This document shows positions 1 to 8,891 of a stretch of DNA of 64,000 nucleotides, in pieces. Origin of the DNA: Ruminococcus sp. (GTDB taxonomy: Bacteria > Bacillota_A > Clostridia > Oscillospirales > Ruminococcaceae); contig NZ_JAIKXF010000010.1 in the NCBI RefSeq assembly GCF_024684275.1, positions 68,738 through 132,737 of the forward strand, in the 5' to 3' direction. The translations under genes and the position numbers were made by a program. Within the stretch, counting starts at the first letter, position 1. The number at the start of each line of letters is the position of its first letter. The notes below the pieces were generated by a model. That model made no database searches. It saw only the letters and a list, made by a program, of their open reading frames with translations, and was not told where the DNA came from.

Positions 1-692
1 AAAGTGTTGGACGAGGTTTTTTTGATAAAGCCATTGGTCTTGCTCATGAAGTTCTCTATGAGCTTTTCTGTTTCAACAGAAGCCTGTGCCTTTTCGCTTT
101 CCTTTGCATTCTGCATGATATCGTCATAGTTGTCGATGTTTATGATAACAACGTTGGGGTGTGACTCGTCCATTCGCTTTTTGACGGTATAATAGCTTGT
201 ATCGTCGTGAAAATACAGAACAAGGAATGACATATCGTTCTTGTCGAACTTTTCGGCTGTGACATTGTATATCGAGCCGTTCATGGGACATATTGCAGTG
301 CCGTCTTTTAAAAGCATATTCATGTCTATCTTGACGAATCCCTCAAGTTCAAGCCCGTATACGTCCTGTCCCAGACCAATTTTTTCAGCAAATATCTGAT
401 TATACCAGACGAATTGACGGTTATCATCGATAACAGCCACAGGAGCAGGCAGTGAATTCATAAATTCAGCGGCAGAGCTTTCAAGATGCTGATTCATTTT
501 AGAAATGCGCCGCATTGAATTCTTGGAATATATTATAGTATAGATAACACAAATCAGTATAAGTGTGACCACTGAGAGTATCAGTGTATTGAGCACTGTG
601 TTTTTGCGGTCACTCAGCAGATATGTTGGGATAAGTACTCCAAGCACCAAAATATGGAGTATCATCAGAACTGCCGGAAATTTCTTTTTCAA
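1..692 (-). CDS. gdpP: GdpP-type cyclic-di-AMP phosphodiesterase, N-terminal part (cut by window edge)
   Basis: I translated this stretch by hand from a TTG at 692 preceded by a good AGGAG box; it stays open to the window edge (about 230 codons). Two hydrophobic helices (about residues 5-25 and 34-56) are followed by a PAS-like segment and a degenerate GGDEF-like stretch containing NIDNYDDIMQN. This order is that of GdpP/YybT membrane proteins, which degrade c-di-AMP through a C-terminal DHH-DHHA1 domain; that catalytic half lies outside the window and is not seen. The gene sits 55 bp downstream of RNase J on the same strand and is probably co-transcribed with it. Confidence 0.8.
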   Translation of the reverse strand, partial: MKKKFPAVLMILHILVLGVLIPTYLLSDRKNTVLNTLILSVVTLILICVIYTIIYSKNSMRRISKMNQHLESSAAEFMNSLPAPVAVIDDNRQFVWYNQIFAEKIGLGQDVYGLELEGFVKIDMNMLLKDGTAICPMNGSIYNVTAEKFDKNDMSFLVLYFHDDTSYYTVKKRMDESHPNVVIINIDNYDDIMQNAKESEKAQASVETEKLIENFMSKTNGFIKKTSSNT

Positions 693-720
693 CTTTAAGC
701 TCCTTTCGGATATGCCTGCC

Positions 721-747
721 GAAGCTGTGAAGCCGCGGCACAGCTTA
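721..747 (-). other. Intergenic hairpin between rnjA and gdpP
   Basis: An 8-bp perfect inverted repeat (AAGCTGTG at 722-729, CACAGCTT at 739-746) lies just after the RNase J stop and before the gdpP ribosome-binding site. On the minus-strand message it is not followed by a U-run, so it looks more like an mRNA stability or processing element than a terminator. Confidence 0.4.
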
Positions 748-2577
748 TCATGTTTCCATGATAATGGGGAGTATCATAGGACTGCGCTTTGTTTTCTGAT
801 AAATATAATCAGAAAGCGCGTCGCGAAGCTTGCCTTTGAGTGAATTCCATTCTCTGAGCTCGCTTGCGGAGCATTTTGCGAGAGTATCGGTCAAAAGTCC
901 CTTTGCTTCGTCCATGAGCTCCTCAGATTCACGGACATATACGAATCCGCGTGATATTATATCAGGACCTGCAACTATCTCATTGCTGCTTCTTTCGATA
1001 CCGATAACGATGATGATAAGACCGTCCTGAGCAAGGTGTTTTCTGTCGCGGAGAACTATTGAACCTACATCTCCGACACCGAGGCCGTCAACAAGAACTC
1101 GACCGGCAGGGACCTGTGAAACGACTTTCATCGTACTGCCGTCAGTTTCGATGACATTGCCTATTTCAGCGATTATAACGTTATCCTTTGGCATACCGAG
1201 CTGGAGCGCAAGATCTGCGTGTTTTTTCAGGTGCTTGTACTCGCCGTGGACAGGGATAAAGAACTTTGGCTTTGTAAGTGACTGCATGAGCTTCAGCTCT
1301 TCCTGACAGGCGTGTCCCGAAACGTGGACCTCGTACATAGCCTCATAAACTACCTCAGCACCTGATTTCATCAGTTCATTTACTACTCTGGTAACAAATT
1401 TTTCATTGCCGGGAATAGGAGTTGCCGAAATAATGATAAAGTCCATAGGCGTAATATTGACCTTTTTATGGTCGTTCATAGCCATTCTTGTAAGGGCTGA
1501 CATCGGTTCGCCCTGACTGCCAGTAGTTATAAGAACAATCTGCTCGCTTGCATAACGGTTCATCATTTCAATGTCGATAAATATACCGTCAGGAGCATCA
1601 AGATATCCCAGTTCGATAGCGGTATTGATAACATTGACCATGCTTCTGCCGAATACAGCTACCTTACGTCCATATCTTGCGGCGCAGTTCACTATCTGCT
1701 GAACACGATGTATATTAGATGAGAAGGTAGCGATAATTATACGTTTGCCTTCGCCCTTCTGGAAAAGCTTATCGAAGGAATCTCCGACGGTTCTTTCAGA
1801 ATGTGTATAGCCCGGGCGTTCAGCGTTTGTAGAGTCAGCCATCAGCGCCAGTACTCCGCGGCTTCCGAGCTCACCGAAACGTGCAAGGTCTATAATTTTG
1901 CCGTCGATAGGGGAGTAATCTACCTTGAAATCGCCTGTATGGACGATTACTCCGGCAGGAGTATGGATAGCCATACCGACCGAATCAGGTATAGAATGGT
2001 TTACTTTTATGAATTCAACGGCCATGCAGCCCATTTTTACAGTCTTTTTGGGCTCAACGATGTTGAGATTCACCTTGCCGTAGAGTCCCTGTTCCTTGAG
2101 CTTGCCCTCAATAAGCCCGATAGTAAGTCTTGTAGCATAAACAGGTACATTTATCTTTTTAAGCAGATAAGCAAGACCGCCGATATGGTCCTCATGACCA
2201 TGTGTTATGACGATACCTCTAACCTTTTCCTTGTTTCGTTCAACATAGGTAAAATCAGGGATAACTATGTCAACACCGGGCATATCAGCGTCAGGGAAGG
2301 CAAGTCCGCAGTCGAGGATAAACATATCGTTAGAACATTCAAATACGGTCATGTTCTTTCCGATCTCGTTAAGTCCTCCGAGAGGAATTATCTTAACAGG
2401 GGTTTTTTTGACTTCCTTAGGCTGTCTTGTACGTGCTTTAGTCTTTGCAGGTGTGGATACTTCAGCCTTTACAGCAGTATCCTTTACGGGCTTTTCCTTT
2501 GTGGAAGTTCTTCTTCTGTATGTCCTTTTAGGGGCAGCAGCAGACTTCTTTGTATTGTTTTTTTCTTTTTCGTTCAC
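748..2577 (-). CDS. rnjA: Ribonuclease J
   Basis: 609 residues from a GTG start, with GAGGT upstream on the minus strand. RNase J is a metallo-beta-lactamase/beta-CASP enzyme with 5'-3' exo- and endonuclease activity in mRNA decay and rRNA maturation. The zinc motif HGHEDHIGG is at residues 126-134, and the beta-CASP and C-terminal regions follow (FIPVHGEYKHLKKH, ISRGFVYVRES). The first ~60 residues are a Lys/Arg/Thr/Pro-rich tail not needed for the fold; such basic extensions occur in many clostridial homologues and may bind RNA. It is the first coding gene after a leader of about 360 nt and is followed by gdpP. J1 versus J2 assignment is not possible from one copy. Confidence 0.93.
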   Translation of the reverse strand: MNEKEKNNTKKSAAAPKRTYRRRTSTKEKPVKDTAVKAEVSTPAKTKARTRQPKEVKKTPVKIIPLGGLNEIGKNMTVFECSNDMFILDCGLAFPDADMPGVDIVIPDFTYVERNKEKVRGIVITHGHEDHIGGLAYLLKKINVPVYATRLTIGLIEGKLKEQGLYGKVNLNIVEPKKTVKMGCMAVEFIKVNHSIPDSVGMAIHTPAGVIVHTGDFKVDYSPIDGKIIDLARFGELGSRGVLALMADSTNAERPGYTHSERTVGDSFDKLFQKGEGKRIIIATFSSNIHRVQQIVNCAARYGRKVAVFGRSMVNVINTAIELGYLDAPDGIFIDIEMMNRYASEQIVLITTGSQGEPMSALTRMAMNDHKKVNITPMDFIIISATPIPGNEKFVTRVVNELMKSGAEVVYEAMYEVHVSGHACQEELKLMQSLTKPKFFIPVHGEYKHLKKHADLALQLGMPKDNVIIAEIGNVIETDGSTMKVVSQVPAGRVLVDGLGVGDVGSIVLRDRKHLAQDGLIIIVIGIERSSNEIVAGPDIISRGFVYVRESEELMDEAKGLLTDTLAKCSASELREWNSLKGKLRDALSDYIYQKTKRSPMILPIIMET

Positions 2578-2934
2578 TATATGACCTCACTTTCAAAAAT
2601 AGGGAAGACTTTCACATGAACGCAGTGAAGGTCTCTATGATATGTAAAAACGCTCCGAAATATTACAAACTGTAAATGTTATACAAAACTCACAACGAAT
2701 GTAAAATTAATGTTATCAACAAAATAGCGATAAAAATACTGACCACATCAAGCAGGCAAACGTACAAGCTCTTTGAATTTGAGCCAAACCTGTTGGTATA
2801 TGTGACCTGATAACATTATGATCCCGAAGCTGTTGACCGTATATCGCCGTGCGGTCTTATATCTTAATGGCGATTTTCCGCCATAAAAGCCTTTTAAAAT
2901 ACATTGTGGCATAATTTGCCAAGCATAACTATTC
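2578..2934 (-). ncRNA. Long structured leader or separate small RNA upstream of RNase J
   Basis: The 527 bp between RNase J and the symporter gene hold no convincing protein. A consensus promoter (2942-2970) would start a minus-strand transcript near 2934, about 360 nt before the RNase J GTG. The first ~190 nt have several hairpins: ATGGCG/CGCCAT around 2867-2884, a GACCG/CGGTC stem around 2838-2859, and GGCAAA/TTTGCC flanking the whole block, followed by a T-rich stretch. It could be a 5' leader regulating RNase J or an independent RNA that ends near 2740. I do not recognise a known RNA family. Confidence 0.35.
2708..2818 (-). repeat. 11-bp inverted repeat within the RNase J leader
   Basis: TAATGTTATCA (2708-2718) and TGATAACATTA (2808-2818) are exact reverse complements separated by 89 nt. 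In the minus-strand transcript they could form a long-range stem enclosing the second half of the structured block, competing with local hairpins. Confidence 0.5.
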
Positions 2935-2941
2935 AAATATA

Positions 2942-2970
2942 ATTATACATAATCAGATGACTGCTGTCAA
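2942..2970 (-). promoter_or_regulatory. Consensus sigma-A promoter for the rnjA leader
   Basis: Read on the minus strand: TTGACA (2970-2965), 17-bp spacer, TATAAT (2947-2942). Both hexamers are perfect. Confidence 0.75.
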
Positions 2971-3104
2971 GAGAAAAAGTGTGACTATTTCAACATTAGT
3001 CAAAATCAATAAATTTTTACAGAGAGTTGAATTTTTTGTATAGTGAAATCATTCATCTTCTATTCTTTTCTTCTCAGTTTAGTTATTGGCGCAGAAACGC
3101 TCTT

Positions 3105-4343
3105 TTATTCTCGTTTTACGTGTTTTATAAGCATTAGCAGTGCTAAAAGGTTTGGAAAAGCCATTAAACCATTAAAAATATCCGATAATGTCCATATGCT
3201 TTCAGCTTTGAATATTGCTCCGAGTGATGCTGTAAGAGAAAAAACAAAAGCGAAAAAGAAAGCTTTACTATTCTTAAAAAAGTATCTGAATGCAGTTTCG
3301 CCGCAGTAAAACCAGCCTATAACTGTACACAGAGAAAAAACAGACATGATGACAGCAAGAAAAATATCTGTTTTGCCGCCTGTGACATGAAAAAAAGCAG
3401 TTCTTACCGTATTGTCCTCTGAAGCACATAGAATAACTAAAGCTGTCAGCGTGCAGCAGAGCATTGTATCTATAAAAACCTCAAGCATACTGCTCATACC
3501 CTGCATAACACCACAGTCAGCGTTTTGGGACGAGCTATGAAGTATGGGCGAACTTCCCAGACCGGCTTCATTTGAAAAAACGCCCCTGCGAATGCCAGCC
3601 GAAACAGCTTTTGAAAGAGTATACCCTGATATTCCGCCTGCGGCTTGCTTTACTCCAAAAGCCTCTTTTATTATCTGTGAAAGAACTGACGGTAATCTAT
3701 CCCTGAATTTAGTTATTGCAATGATGCATAATATAGTATATAAAACAGTTGCAAACGGCAGTAATATCTGTGAGGCTGTGCCTATACGCTTTGCTCCTCC
3801 GCATATTATTAAAAAAATCAGGCTAAATAATATTATTGCCAGAAAAAACGGCGAAATACCCGTACAGTTGATTACGCTTTCCGAAAGAGTATTTATCTGG
3901 ACCATTCCGCCCATTCCAAAAGAAGCAAGCAAACAGCAAAATGCAAAAAAGCCTGCCAGATGCCTGCTTTTAAGTCCTTTTTCTATGTATGCCATTGTTC
4001 CGCGGACTTTTTTATCAGAATATATCGCTGAAAGACTGTTTTCTGCGTAAACTGTAGCCATTCCGAGAAAAGCTGATATCCACATCCACATAACAGCTCC
4101 GGCACCACCTATGGATATTGCAGAAGCAACACCTGTAATATTTCCTGTTCCCATTGCCGTTCCAAGAGACATACATACAGTACGGAATTGACCTTTGTTT
4201 TCACCGTTTTTCATACTTTTTAAAACATATGGAAACGATCTGAACTGTATAAATCTTAATTTAAAGGTGTATATTATCCCTGTTATCAAAAGCAGCGAGA
4301 TCAAACCTACGCCCCATATATGTGAATTGATCTTTTCCAGCAT
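3105..4343 (-). CDS. Sodium:amino acid symporter (AGCS family)
   Basis: 412 residues with about ten hydrophobic segments. The AGCS family imports alanine or glycine with Na+. The family signature is visible around residues 58-90 (SLGTAMGTGNITGVASAI, then GGAGAVMWMW), and the conserved SNEAGLGSSP stretch is near residue 265. AAGGAG lies 11 nt before the ATG. The protein is shorter than the usual 440-480 residues, mainly at the ends. It is divergent from the PH-domain genes at 4450; its transcript would run toward the RNase J promoter and no terminator is obvious behind it. Substrate is inferred from family only. Confidence 0.88.
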   Translation of the reverse strand: MLEKINSHIWGVGLISLLLITGIIYTFKLRFIQFRSFPYVLKSMKNGENKGQFRTVCMSLGTAMGTGNITGVASAISIGGAGAVMWMWISAFLGMATVYAENSLSAIYSDKKVRGTMAYIEKGLKSRHLAGFFAFCCLLASFGMGGMVQINTLSESVINCTGISPFFLAIILFSLIFLIICGGAKRIGTASQILLPFATVLYTILCIIAITKFRDRLPSVLSQIIKEAFGVKQAAGGISGYTLSKAVSAGIRRGVFSNEAGLGSSPILHSSSQNADCGVMQGMSSMLEVFIDTMLCCTLTALVILCASEDNTVRTAFFHVTGGKTDIFLAVIMSVFSLCTVIGWFYCGETAFRYFFKNSKAFFFAFVFSLTASLGAIFKAESIWTLSDIFNGLMAFPNLLALLMLIKHVKRE

Positions 4344-4391
4344 ACTGCAATAAGCTCCTTGTAAAGTTTACAATTTGTTATCAAATTTTGT

Positions 4392-4420
4392 TTTACAATA
4401 AATTGTATTTGTGATATAAT
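4392..4420 (+). promoter_or_regulatory. Sigma-A promoter for the PH-domain pair
   Basis: TTTACA (4392-4397), 17-bp spacer, TATAAT (4415-4420), 30 bp before the first ATG. Confidence 0.6.
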
Positions 4421-4449
4421 ATAGAGAAACCATTGAGAGGGGGCTGAGA

Positions 4450-4902
4450 ATGAAGCAATACGTACCTGACAGACACTGCCTGTCGACATTGAGGATATTA
4501 ATAACTGCGGCAGTCGTTATTATCAATTTTGCGGCTAAGTATTTTATACCTGTTGATAAAATAGTATTTTTCATAATGCTGCTAACTGTTTCTGCCGGCT
4601 GCATTGAAATGTTCATTCATTTACCGCTGTATTTTTCTTCAATAAAATATACAGCTACCGAAACGGAAGTAATGAAGAGCAGCGGCGTTTTTATAAAGGT
4701 ACATCAGTCTGTCCGTTACTCATCTATACAGTATACGACCATAATCAGCAGCCCTTTTTCTCAGTATACGGGATTTAATTTCATAATATTCTTCGTTTAC
4801 GGCGGACAGCTAAGACTTCTCTTTCTCAAGCAGTCAGATGCAAAGGAGATAATAAAGCTTTCCGGAAGCATAAGCGTAAAGGGGGACAGGTATGTACCAT
4901 GA
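4450..4902 (+). CDS. PH-domain membrane protein, YdbS-like
   Basis: 150 residues. Two hydrophobic helices (about residues 12-30 and 36-62) are followed by a bacterial PH (bPH2, formerly DUF304) domain of about 80 residues with the usual pattern of short strands. In Bacillus the equivalent pair YdbS/YdbT are membrane proteins of unclear role. Start ATG 4450 has GAGAGGGGGC upstream. It overlaps the next gene by 11 bp, so the two are translated together. Confidence 0.7.
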   Translation: MKQYVPDRHCLSTLRILITAAVVIINFAAKYFIPVDKIVFFIMLLTVSAGCIEMFIHLPLYFSSIKYTATETEVMKSSGVFIKVHQSVRYSSIQYTTIISSPFSQYTGFNFIIFFVYGGQLRLLFLKQSDAKEIIKLSGSISVKGDRYVP

Positions 4903-6355
4903 ACACCCTCTGAAAATACTGAAATACTCCGCAAAGAATATCTGGCTCCTTATCTTTCCTTTACTTCGCGGAATCTATACCTACCATTTTGACAAAAACT
5001 GGCTGTACAGCTGGGTAAAAGGCGCATGGTTCGATATTGCAGTCCTCGGGGCGATCATTATATTCGGTTTTGTTCGCTGGTTCTTTTCACGCATTGACTT
5101 TACACAACAGGAGCTTGTACACCGTGATGGCGTATTCGTTCGTGTAAATACCTATATACCGTTTAAAAATGTAAGCTCCGTAACAATAGAAAGACCTTTT
5201 TATATGGCGCCTTTCAGGGCTATGCGGTTCAGATGTGATACCCGTGCCGGGATCTTCAAGACCGTTGACTTAAAGCTTCTTGTGAGCAAAAAGACTCGTA
5301 ATGCTATAATGAAGCATATGCCGGATATTAACGAAAACGATAAGATAAACGGCATACCGCAGCCTACATCGCTGTCTGTTTTGCTTTTTTCTGTGTTCTT
5401 TTCCAGCGGATTTTCGGGAACTATCTATCTTGCCACGTTCTTTTTCAAGGGCGGAGACATCGCATATAATATCATCAGTCATTCCTTAAATATTTTGACA
5501 AGCGAAACTGAAAAGCTGACAGAAAAGCTTGTCTTAAAGATACCTACAGCAGCAATATTTATCGGTGTTTTCTTTATCGCTTCATGGTTTTTGTCCTTTC
5601 TTGTAAACCTTTTCAGATATGGCAGATTCAGTATTGACTGCGACAAAAGCTGCATGAAGGTCGCCTACGGTATTTTTGACCGTAAGGAATACAGGATAAA
5701 AAATTCTCATATTAATTATACAGACCTGCGTCAAAATCTTATAATGAAGCTTTTCAAGGCTGTTGCCGTCAATATAAGTTGTGCAGGCTACGGCTCTTCA
5801 AAGAACAGGCTTCCTGTTCTTCTGCCTGTTAAGCTTGAAAAGAAATTGGGCAGCAATCTACAGGTAATAGGTATCTACAGCGGCATAAAGAATGATTACA
5901 GTGCTCAGCCTGCCGGTATAGGTTCATATCTGCTTATTCCTCTGATAGTTGCCTCGATGATAATCCCTTCACATGACTGGCTGGCAAAGCTGTTTCCAAG
6001 TTTTTCAGAACTTTCATTCTTCGTTGCTGTTATGCTGGAGATACCTGCGGTTTGGTTTATCATTGTGAAATTTGTCGCGCTCCTCACAAGCGGTGTAGCG
6101 CTGTATGACGATAAAATAATGATACGCTGTTCCGCGTGGACACGCTTTCATACAGTGGTATCAGAGAGAGACAAAATAGTTAAGATAGAGCTTGAACAGA
6201 ACCTTTTGCAGGCTATGAGCGGCAGATGTGCCATGAGCATATGGTTCGAGGGCGAAGAGCACAAAAGGTTCAAGATAAAGGCTATGAAAGCTGCTGATGT
6301 TAGGAAAATTGCTGATATTCTCGGATATAAGCTGGGTGAAAAGGTTGAAACTTGA
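4892..6355 (+). CDS. PH-domain membrane protein, YdbT-like
   Basis: 487 residues, with hydrophobic segments near residues 18-30, 45-62, 155-175, 210-235 and 345-390, and three bPH2-like blocks between them (about 65-145, 240-315, 400-480). This multi-copy PH layout is that of YdbT. The start overlaps the end of the preceding gene and GGGGGACAGG is the ribosome-binding site. The partner gene supports a two-subunit membrane complex. Function is unknown; RNase P RNA begins 33 bp after its stop. Confidence 0.72.
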   Translation: MYHEHPLKILKYSAKNIWLLIFPLLRGIYTYHFDKNWLYSWVKGAWFDIAVLGAIIIFGFVRWFFSRIDFTQQELVHRDGVFVRVNTYIPFKNVSSVTIERPFYMAPFRAMRFRCDTRAGIFKTVDLKLLVSKKTRNAIMKHMPDINENDKINGIPQPTSLSVLLFSVFFSSGFSGTIYLATFFFKGGDIAYNIISHSLNILTSETEKLTEKLVLKIPTAAIFIGVFFIASWFLSFLVNLFRYGRFSIDCDKSCMKVAYGIFDRKEYRIKNSHINYTDLRQNLIMKLFKAVAVNISCAGYGSSKNRLPVLLPVKLEKKLGSNLQVIGIYSGIKNDYSAQPAGIGSYLLIPLIVASMIIPSHDWLAKLFPSFSELSFFVAVMLEIPAVWFIIVKFVALLTSGVALYDDKIMIRCSAWTRFHTVVSERDKIVKIELEQNLLQAMSGRCAMSIWFEGEEHKRFKIKAMKAADVRKIADILGYKLGEKVET

Positions 6356-6387
6356 CTTTTTTTCAAAAAAATGATATTATATCATTA

Positions 6388-6730
6388 GAGCAGACTATGC
6401 GGTAGCGGAAACGATTTAGTTTACGAGGAAAGTCCGAGCATCATAGAGCAGGGTAGCTGCTAACGGCAGCCGAGGGCGACCTTAGGGCAAGTGCAACAGA
6501 GATATACTGCCGCATTTATGGCGGTGATGGTGGAAAGGCGAGGTAAGAGCTCACCAGAGCGCTGGAGACAGCGCTGCTATGTAAACCCTATCCGATGCAA
6601 CGTCTATTGGTGCCTGTTATCTTAACGTCGGCTCGGCGGATAACAGGTAATGACGGCTGGAGCTTACCGGCGACGGTAAGCGTAGATAAATTACCGCACA
6701 CGACAGAACTCGGCTTATCGGTCTGGTCAT
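6388..6730 (+). ncRNA. rnpB: RNase P RNA, bacterial type A
   Basis: Catalytic RNA that removes 5' leaders from tRNA precursors. Conserved elements are present in order: GAGGAAAGTCCGAGC (P4 5' strand and CR-I) near 6437, AGGGCAAGTGCAACAGAGA near 6485, GGTGGAAAGGCGAGG near 6529, GTAAACCC near 6581, and ACAGAACTCGGCTTA (CR-V, P4 3' strand) near 6703. The 5' end (6388-6395) pairs with 6721-6728 as helix P1. The P10-P12 region and the class A rather than class B layout are judged by eye. Confidence 0.93.
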
Positions 6731-6760
6731 AAAAAAGAGAGCTTACGCTCTCTTTTTTTA
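6731..6760 (+). terminator. Terminator of rnpB, also usable by the convergent araC-type gene
   Basis: GAGAGC-TTAC-GCTCTC stem flanked by A-run and T-run, so it can work in both directions. The AraC gene on the minus strand ends 6 bp away. Confidence 0.85.
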
Positions 6761-6765
6761 TATAT

Positions 6766-7626
6766 TCAGTCGCGCCACATCTTTCTGTAGGAAAAACAGG
6801 TGAGATTTTCGGATCTTTTGAATTGTCTTGCAAAATAACTCTGGTCATTGAATCCACATAAATGAGCGATCTCCTCTACAGACTTGTCTGAAAAGCGAAG
6901 AAGCTTCTTTCCGTAGTTGATACGTGCTGTGATTATGTGCTGGAATATTGTTTTTCCGTAAATATGCTTATATTCGCGAGTTAAATAGTATTTGCTTATG
7001 TAGAACTCAGATGAAAGCTTTTCAAGTGAAATATCTTCTGTAAAATGGTCGTCTATGTATCTGTTTACAGCCGCCAGCTTTTGCTTCAGAGCAGAGTCGT
7101 ACTGCTGTTCGCTGTTATTGAATGTTAGGGAAATAGTAAGCAGATCAACAATATATTTTGAAGTATAAAGCTCAGCATTTTGATCATTTTTCTCATGAAG
7201 CTCTATTATTTTGCTGATATCGGAAACCACCCTGTCAAAAAAAGGCGGTCTGAAGGTGTGTTTTGAATTTGATGAAAAGAAGTCATGATACTGCTGAGAG
7301 GTGCTTCCGTTAAAATGTACCCACATCAGCTCCCACGGCTCGGAATTTGAGCTTTTATATGAATGAATTTTGCGGCAGTCTATGAAAAAACAGTCACCCT
7401 TGACAAGTGATATGGTATCATCATCAACTGTCAGCTCGCCTCGTCCGCTGACAACTGCACCAATAAGGAACAGGTCGAGCTTGCGGCGATTAACGGTATA
7501 TGCATCCTCTTTCATGGTACAGCCTGCTTCCTGTATATAAAAGAAAGCATTTTTTGCAGCAGGAGTCGGTGTGGATATTATTCTTTTTGAAAGCTTATTT
7601 GTGAATTTTTTTTCAGGTTGTTCCAT
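6766..7626 (-). CDS. AraC-family transcriptional regulator with cupin-like sensor domain
   Basis: 286 residues. The N-terminal ~160 residues form a cupin-type ligand-binding domain (GRGELTVDDDTISLVKGDC and FIDCRKIHSY are the usual strand-turn patterns). The C-terminal ~100 residues carry two helix-turn-helix units ending in EEIAHLCGFNDQSYFARQFKR, the AraC signature. Such regulators usually respond to sugars and activate glycan-use genes, but no sugar gene lies beside it, so its target is unknown. AAGGGG precedes the ATG. Confidence 0.88.
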   Translation of the reverse strand: MEQPEKKFTNKLSKRIISTPTPAAKNAFFYIQEAGCTMKEDAYTVNRRKLDLFLIGAVVSGRGELTVDDDTISLVKGDCFFIDCRKIHSYKSSNSEPWELMWVHFNGSTSQQYHDFFSSNSKHTFRPPFFDRVVSDISKIIELHEKNDQNAELYTSKYIVDLLTISLTFNNSEQQYDSALKQKLAAVNRYIDDHFTEDISLEKLSSEFYISKYYLTREYKHIYGKTIFQHIITARINYGKKLLRFSDKSVEEIAHLCGFNDQSYFARQFKRSENLTCFSYRKMWRD

Positions 7627-7666
7627 GTTATGCCCCTTTTTTTAGATTTTTGATTAATGTCTTCTA

Positions 7667-7918
7667 TCAGCGCATTAACTGTAATAATAAGAGACTCAGC
7701 GTTACTATCGCCGCTGAAATAATATATTTTCTTAGTTTCCTCTTTTTTCTTATCCTCGGATCAGGAAGAATGCTTCTAAGAAGTCTTTCGCTCTCTTTTC
7801 GCCTTAAAGTCTCAGGAAAAATCGTAACATTTGGTCTTACGTAGAGAACTGCTTTTTCAAAATAGAGACTGTCAGGATTTTTGATCTCGATGATATTTTT
7901 ATTTACGCCTTTGATCAT
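7667..7918 (-). CDS. Small C-terminally anchored membrane protein, unknown function
   Basis: 83 residues, real because of a strong GAGGAG box before the ATG and a position 50 bp behind the DNA glycosylase on the same strand. The first ~55 residues are soluble and basic toward the end (LRRKESERLLRSILPDPRIRKKRKLRK); the last 20 form one membrane helix (ISAAIVTLSLLLLQL). A tail-anchored, N-in topology is expected from the positive residues before the helix. I do not recognise the family. Confidence 0.6.
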   Translation of the reverse strand: MIKGVNKNIIEIKNPDSLYFEKAVLYVRPNVTIFPETLRRKESERLLRSILPDPRIRKKRKLRKYIISAAIVTLSLLLLQLMR

Positions 7919-7968
7919 AGAATCTCCTCAATAGTTATTTATTTGGAGTATTGGCAGCTTTTGAGGAT

Positions 7969-8790
7969 TTATTCGCCTTGTTTTGAGATGCTTCTTATAT
8001 AATGGAAAAGATACTGCTGAGCTATACCGCCTTTTTCTCTGGCAAATTCGGGAAAACCATTTGGATAATACTGAGCAAGAACACGTTTTATCCAAACATC
8101 TATGGGGAAGGCTTCTGTTCGGTACATTCCGAAAAGGAGAACACATTCTGCTACTTTTGGACCTACGCCCTTAATTTGTTTCAGAGCTGAACGCGCCTCA
8201 TCGATAGGAAGTGAAGCTATATTCTCAAGAGAAATCTCATTATTTGATGTTTTTCTTGCAGCGTCCGCTATATATTTTGCGCGGAATCCGCTTCTGAGAT
8301 AAGCGAGGCTTTCCTCGGTTTCGCCGCCTAATTGCATCGGATCAGGAAATTTTTCGTGATAATGCTCGCAAAGACGGTCTATTATGCCTTTTATACGGGG
8401 AATATTATTATTCTGGGAAATAATAAAGGAAATAAGGCATTCCCAGCTATCCTGCCTGAGAAGTCGTATACCCTGAGCGAATTCACAGGCTTTCGAGAGT
8501 GTTTCGTCCTCGGAAAAACAGCGCTTGAGCTCGGAATAATCTGTTTCAAAGTCAAAATATTTTATCCATTTTGAGACAAAATCGTTTTCTGATGTATCAT
8601 GAAATATGAAATTACTCTTGCTTTCCTGCGATATCATAAGCTTATCGTTTATAAAATAGCCTTCATATGTACATTCATAGTCGGACGGTATCTTTTTCCA
8701 GCGAAAAGCCTGTCCGCAGTCAAGTGTTTCGTCAAGATCAAGGTCAGGCTCATATACGATAATATCTCTGCCTTGTACGCGATAATCCAT
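7969..8790 (-). CDS. ogg: 8-oxoguanine DNA glycosylase, Ogg1-type
   Basis: 273 residues of the HhH-GPD superfamily. It removes oxidised guanine and nicks the strand. Diagnostic parts are LRQDSWECLISFIISQNNNI (~residues 111-130), the helix-hairpin-helix IKGVGPKVAECVLLF whose Lys is the catalytic nucleophile in Ogg1, and the catalytic Asp in AFPIDVWIKR. The N-terminal ~100 residues are the beta-rich OGG_N domain (TLDCGQAFRW), which separates it from AlkA and MutY. AAGGAG precedes the ATG. It probably forms an operon with the small membrane protein downstream. Confidence 0.87.
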   Translation of the reverse strand: MDYRVQGRDIIVYEPDLDLDETLDCGQAFRWKKIPSDYECTYEGYFINDKLMISQESKSNFIFHDTSENDFVSKWIKYFDFETDYSELKRCFSEDETLSKACEFAQGIRLLRQDSWECLISFIISQNNNIPRIKGIIDRLCEHYHEKFPDPMQLGGETEESLAYLRSGFRAKYIADAARKTSNNEISLENIASLPIDEARSALKQIKGVGPKVAECVLLFGMYRTEAFPIDVWIKRVLAQYYPNGFPEFAREKGGIAQQYLFHYIRSISKQGE

Positions 8791-8891
8791 AACACAGCTC
8801 CTTTTTTAAATTTGTTGAACGGTTGTACTTGATTTTTCTATTAAATTATACTAAAATATAATAGTAATTACAAGAGTAAGGAATGATTTTT

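Noticed and set aside
1801..2619. Plus-strand ORF of 272 codons
   Set aside because: It is antisense to the well-conserved RNase J gene, Ser/Cys-rich, and has no ribosome-binding site.
2748..2936. Minus-strand ORF of 62 codons in the RNase J leader
   Set aside because: It begins with a TTG at the predicted transcript start and has no Shine-Dalgarno; composition does not look coding. The structured RNA reading is preferred.
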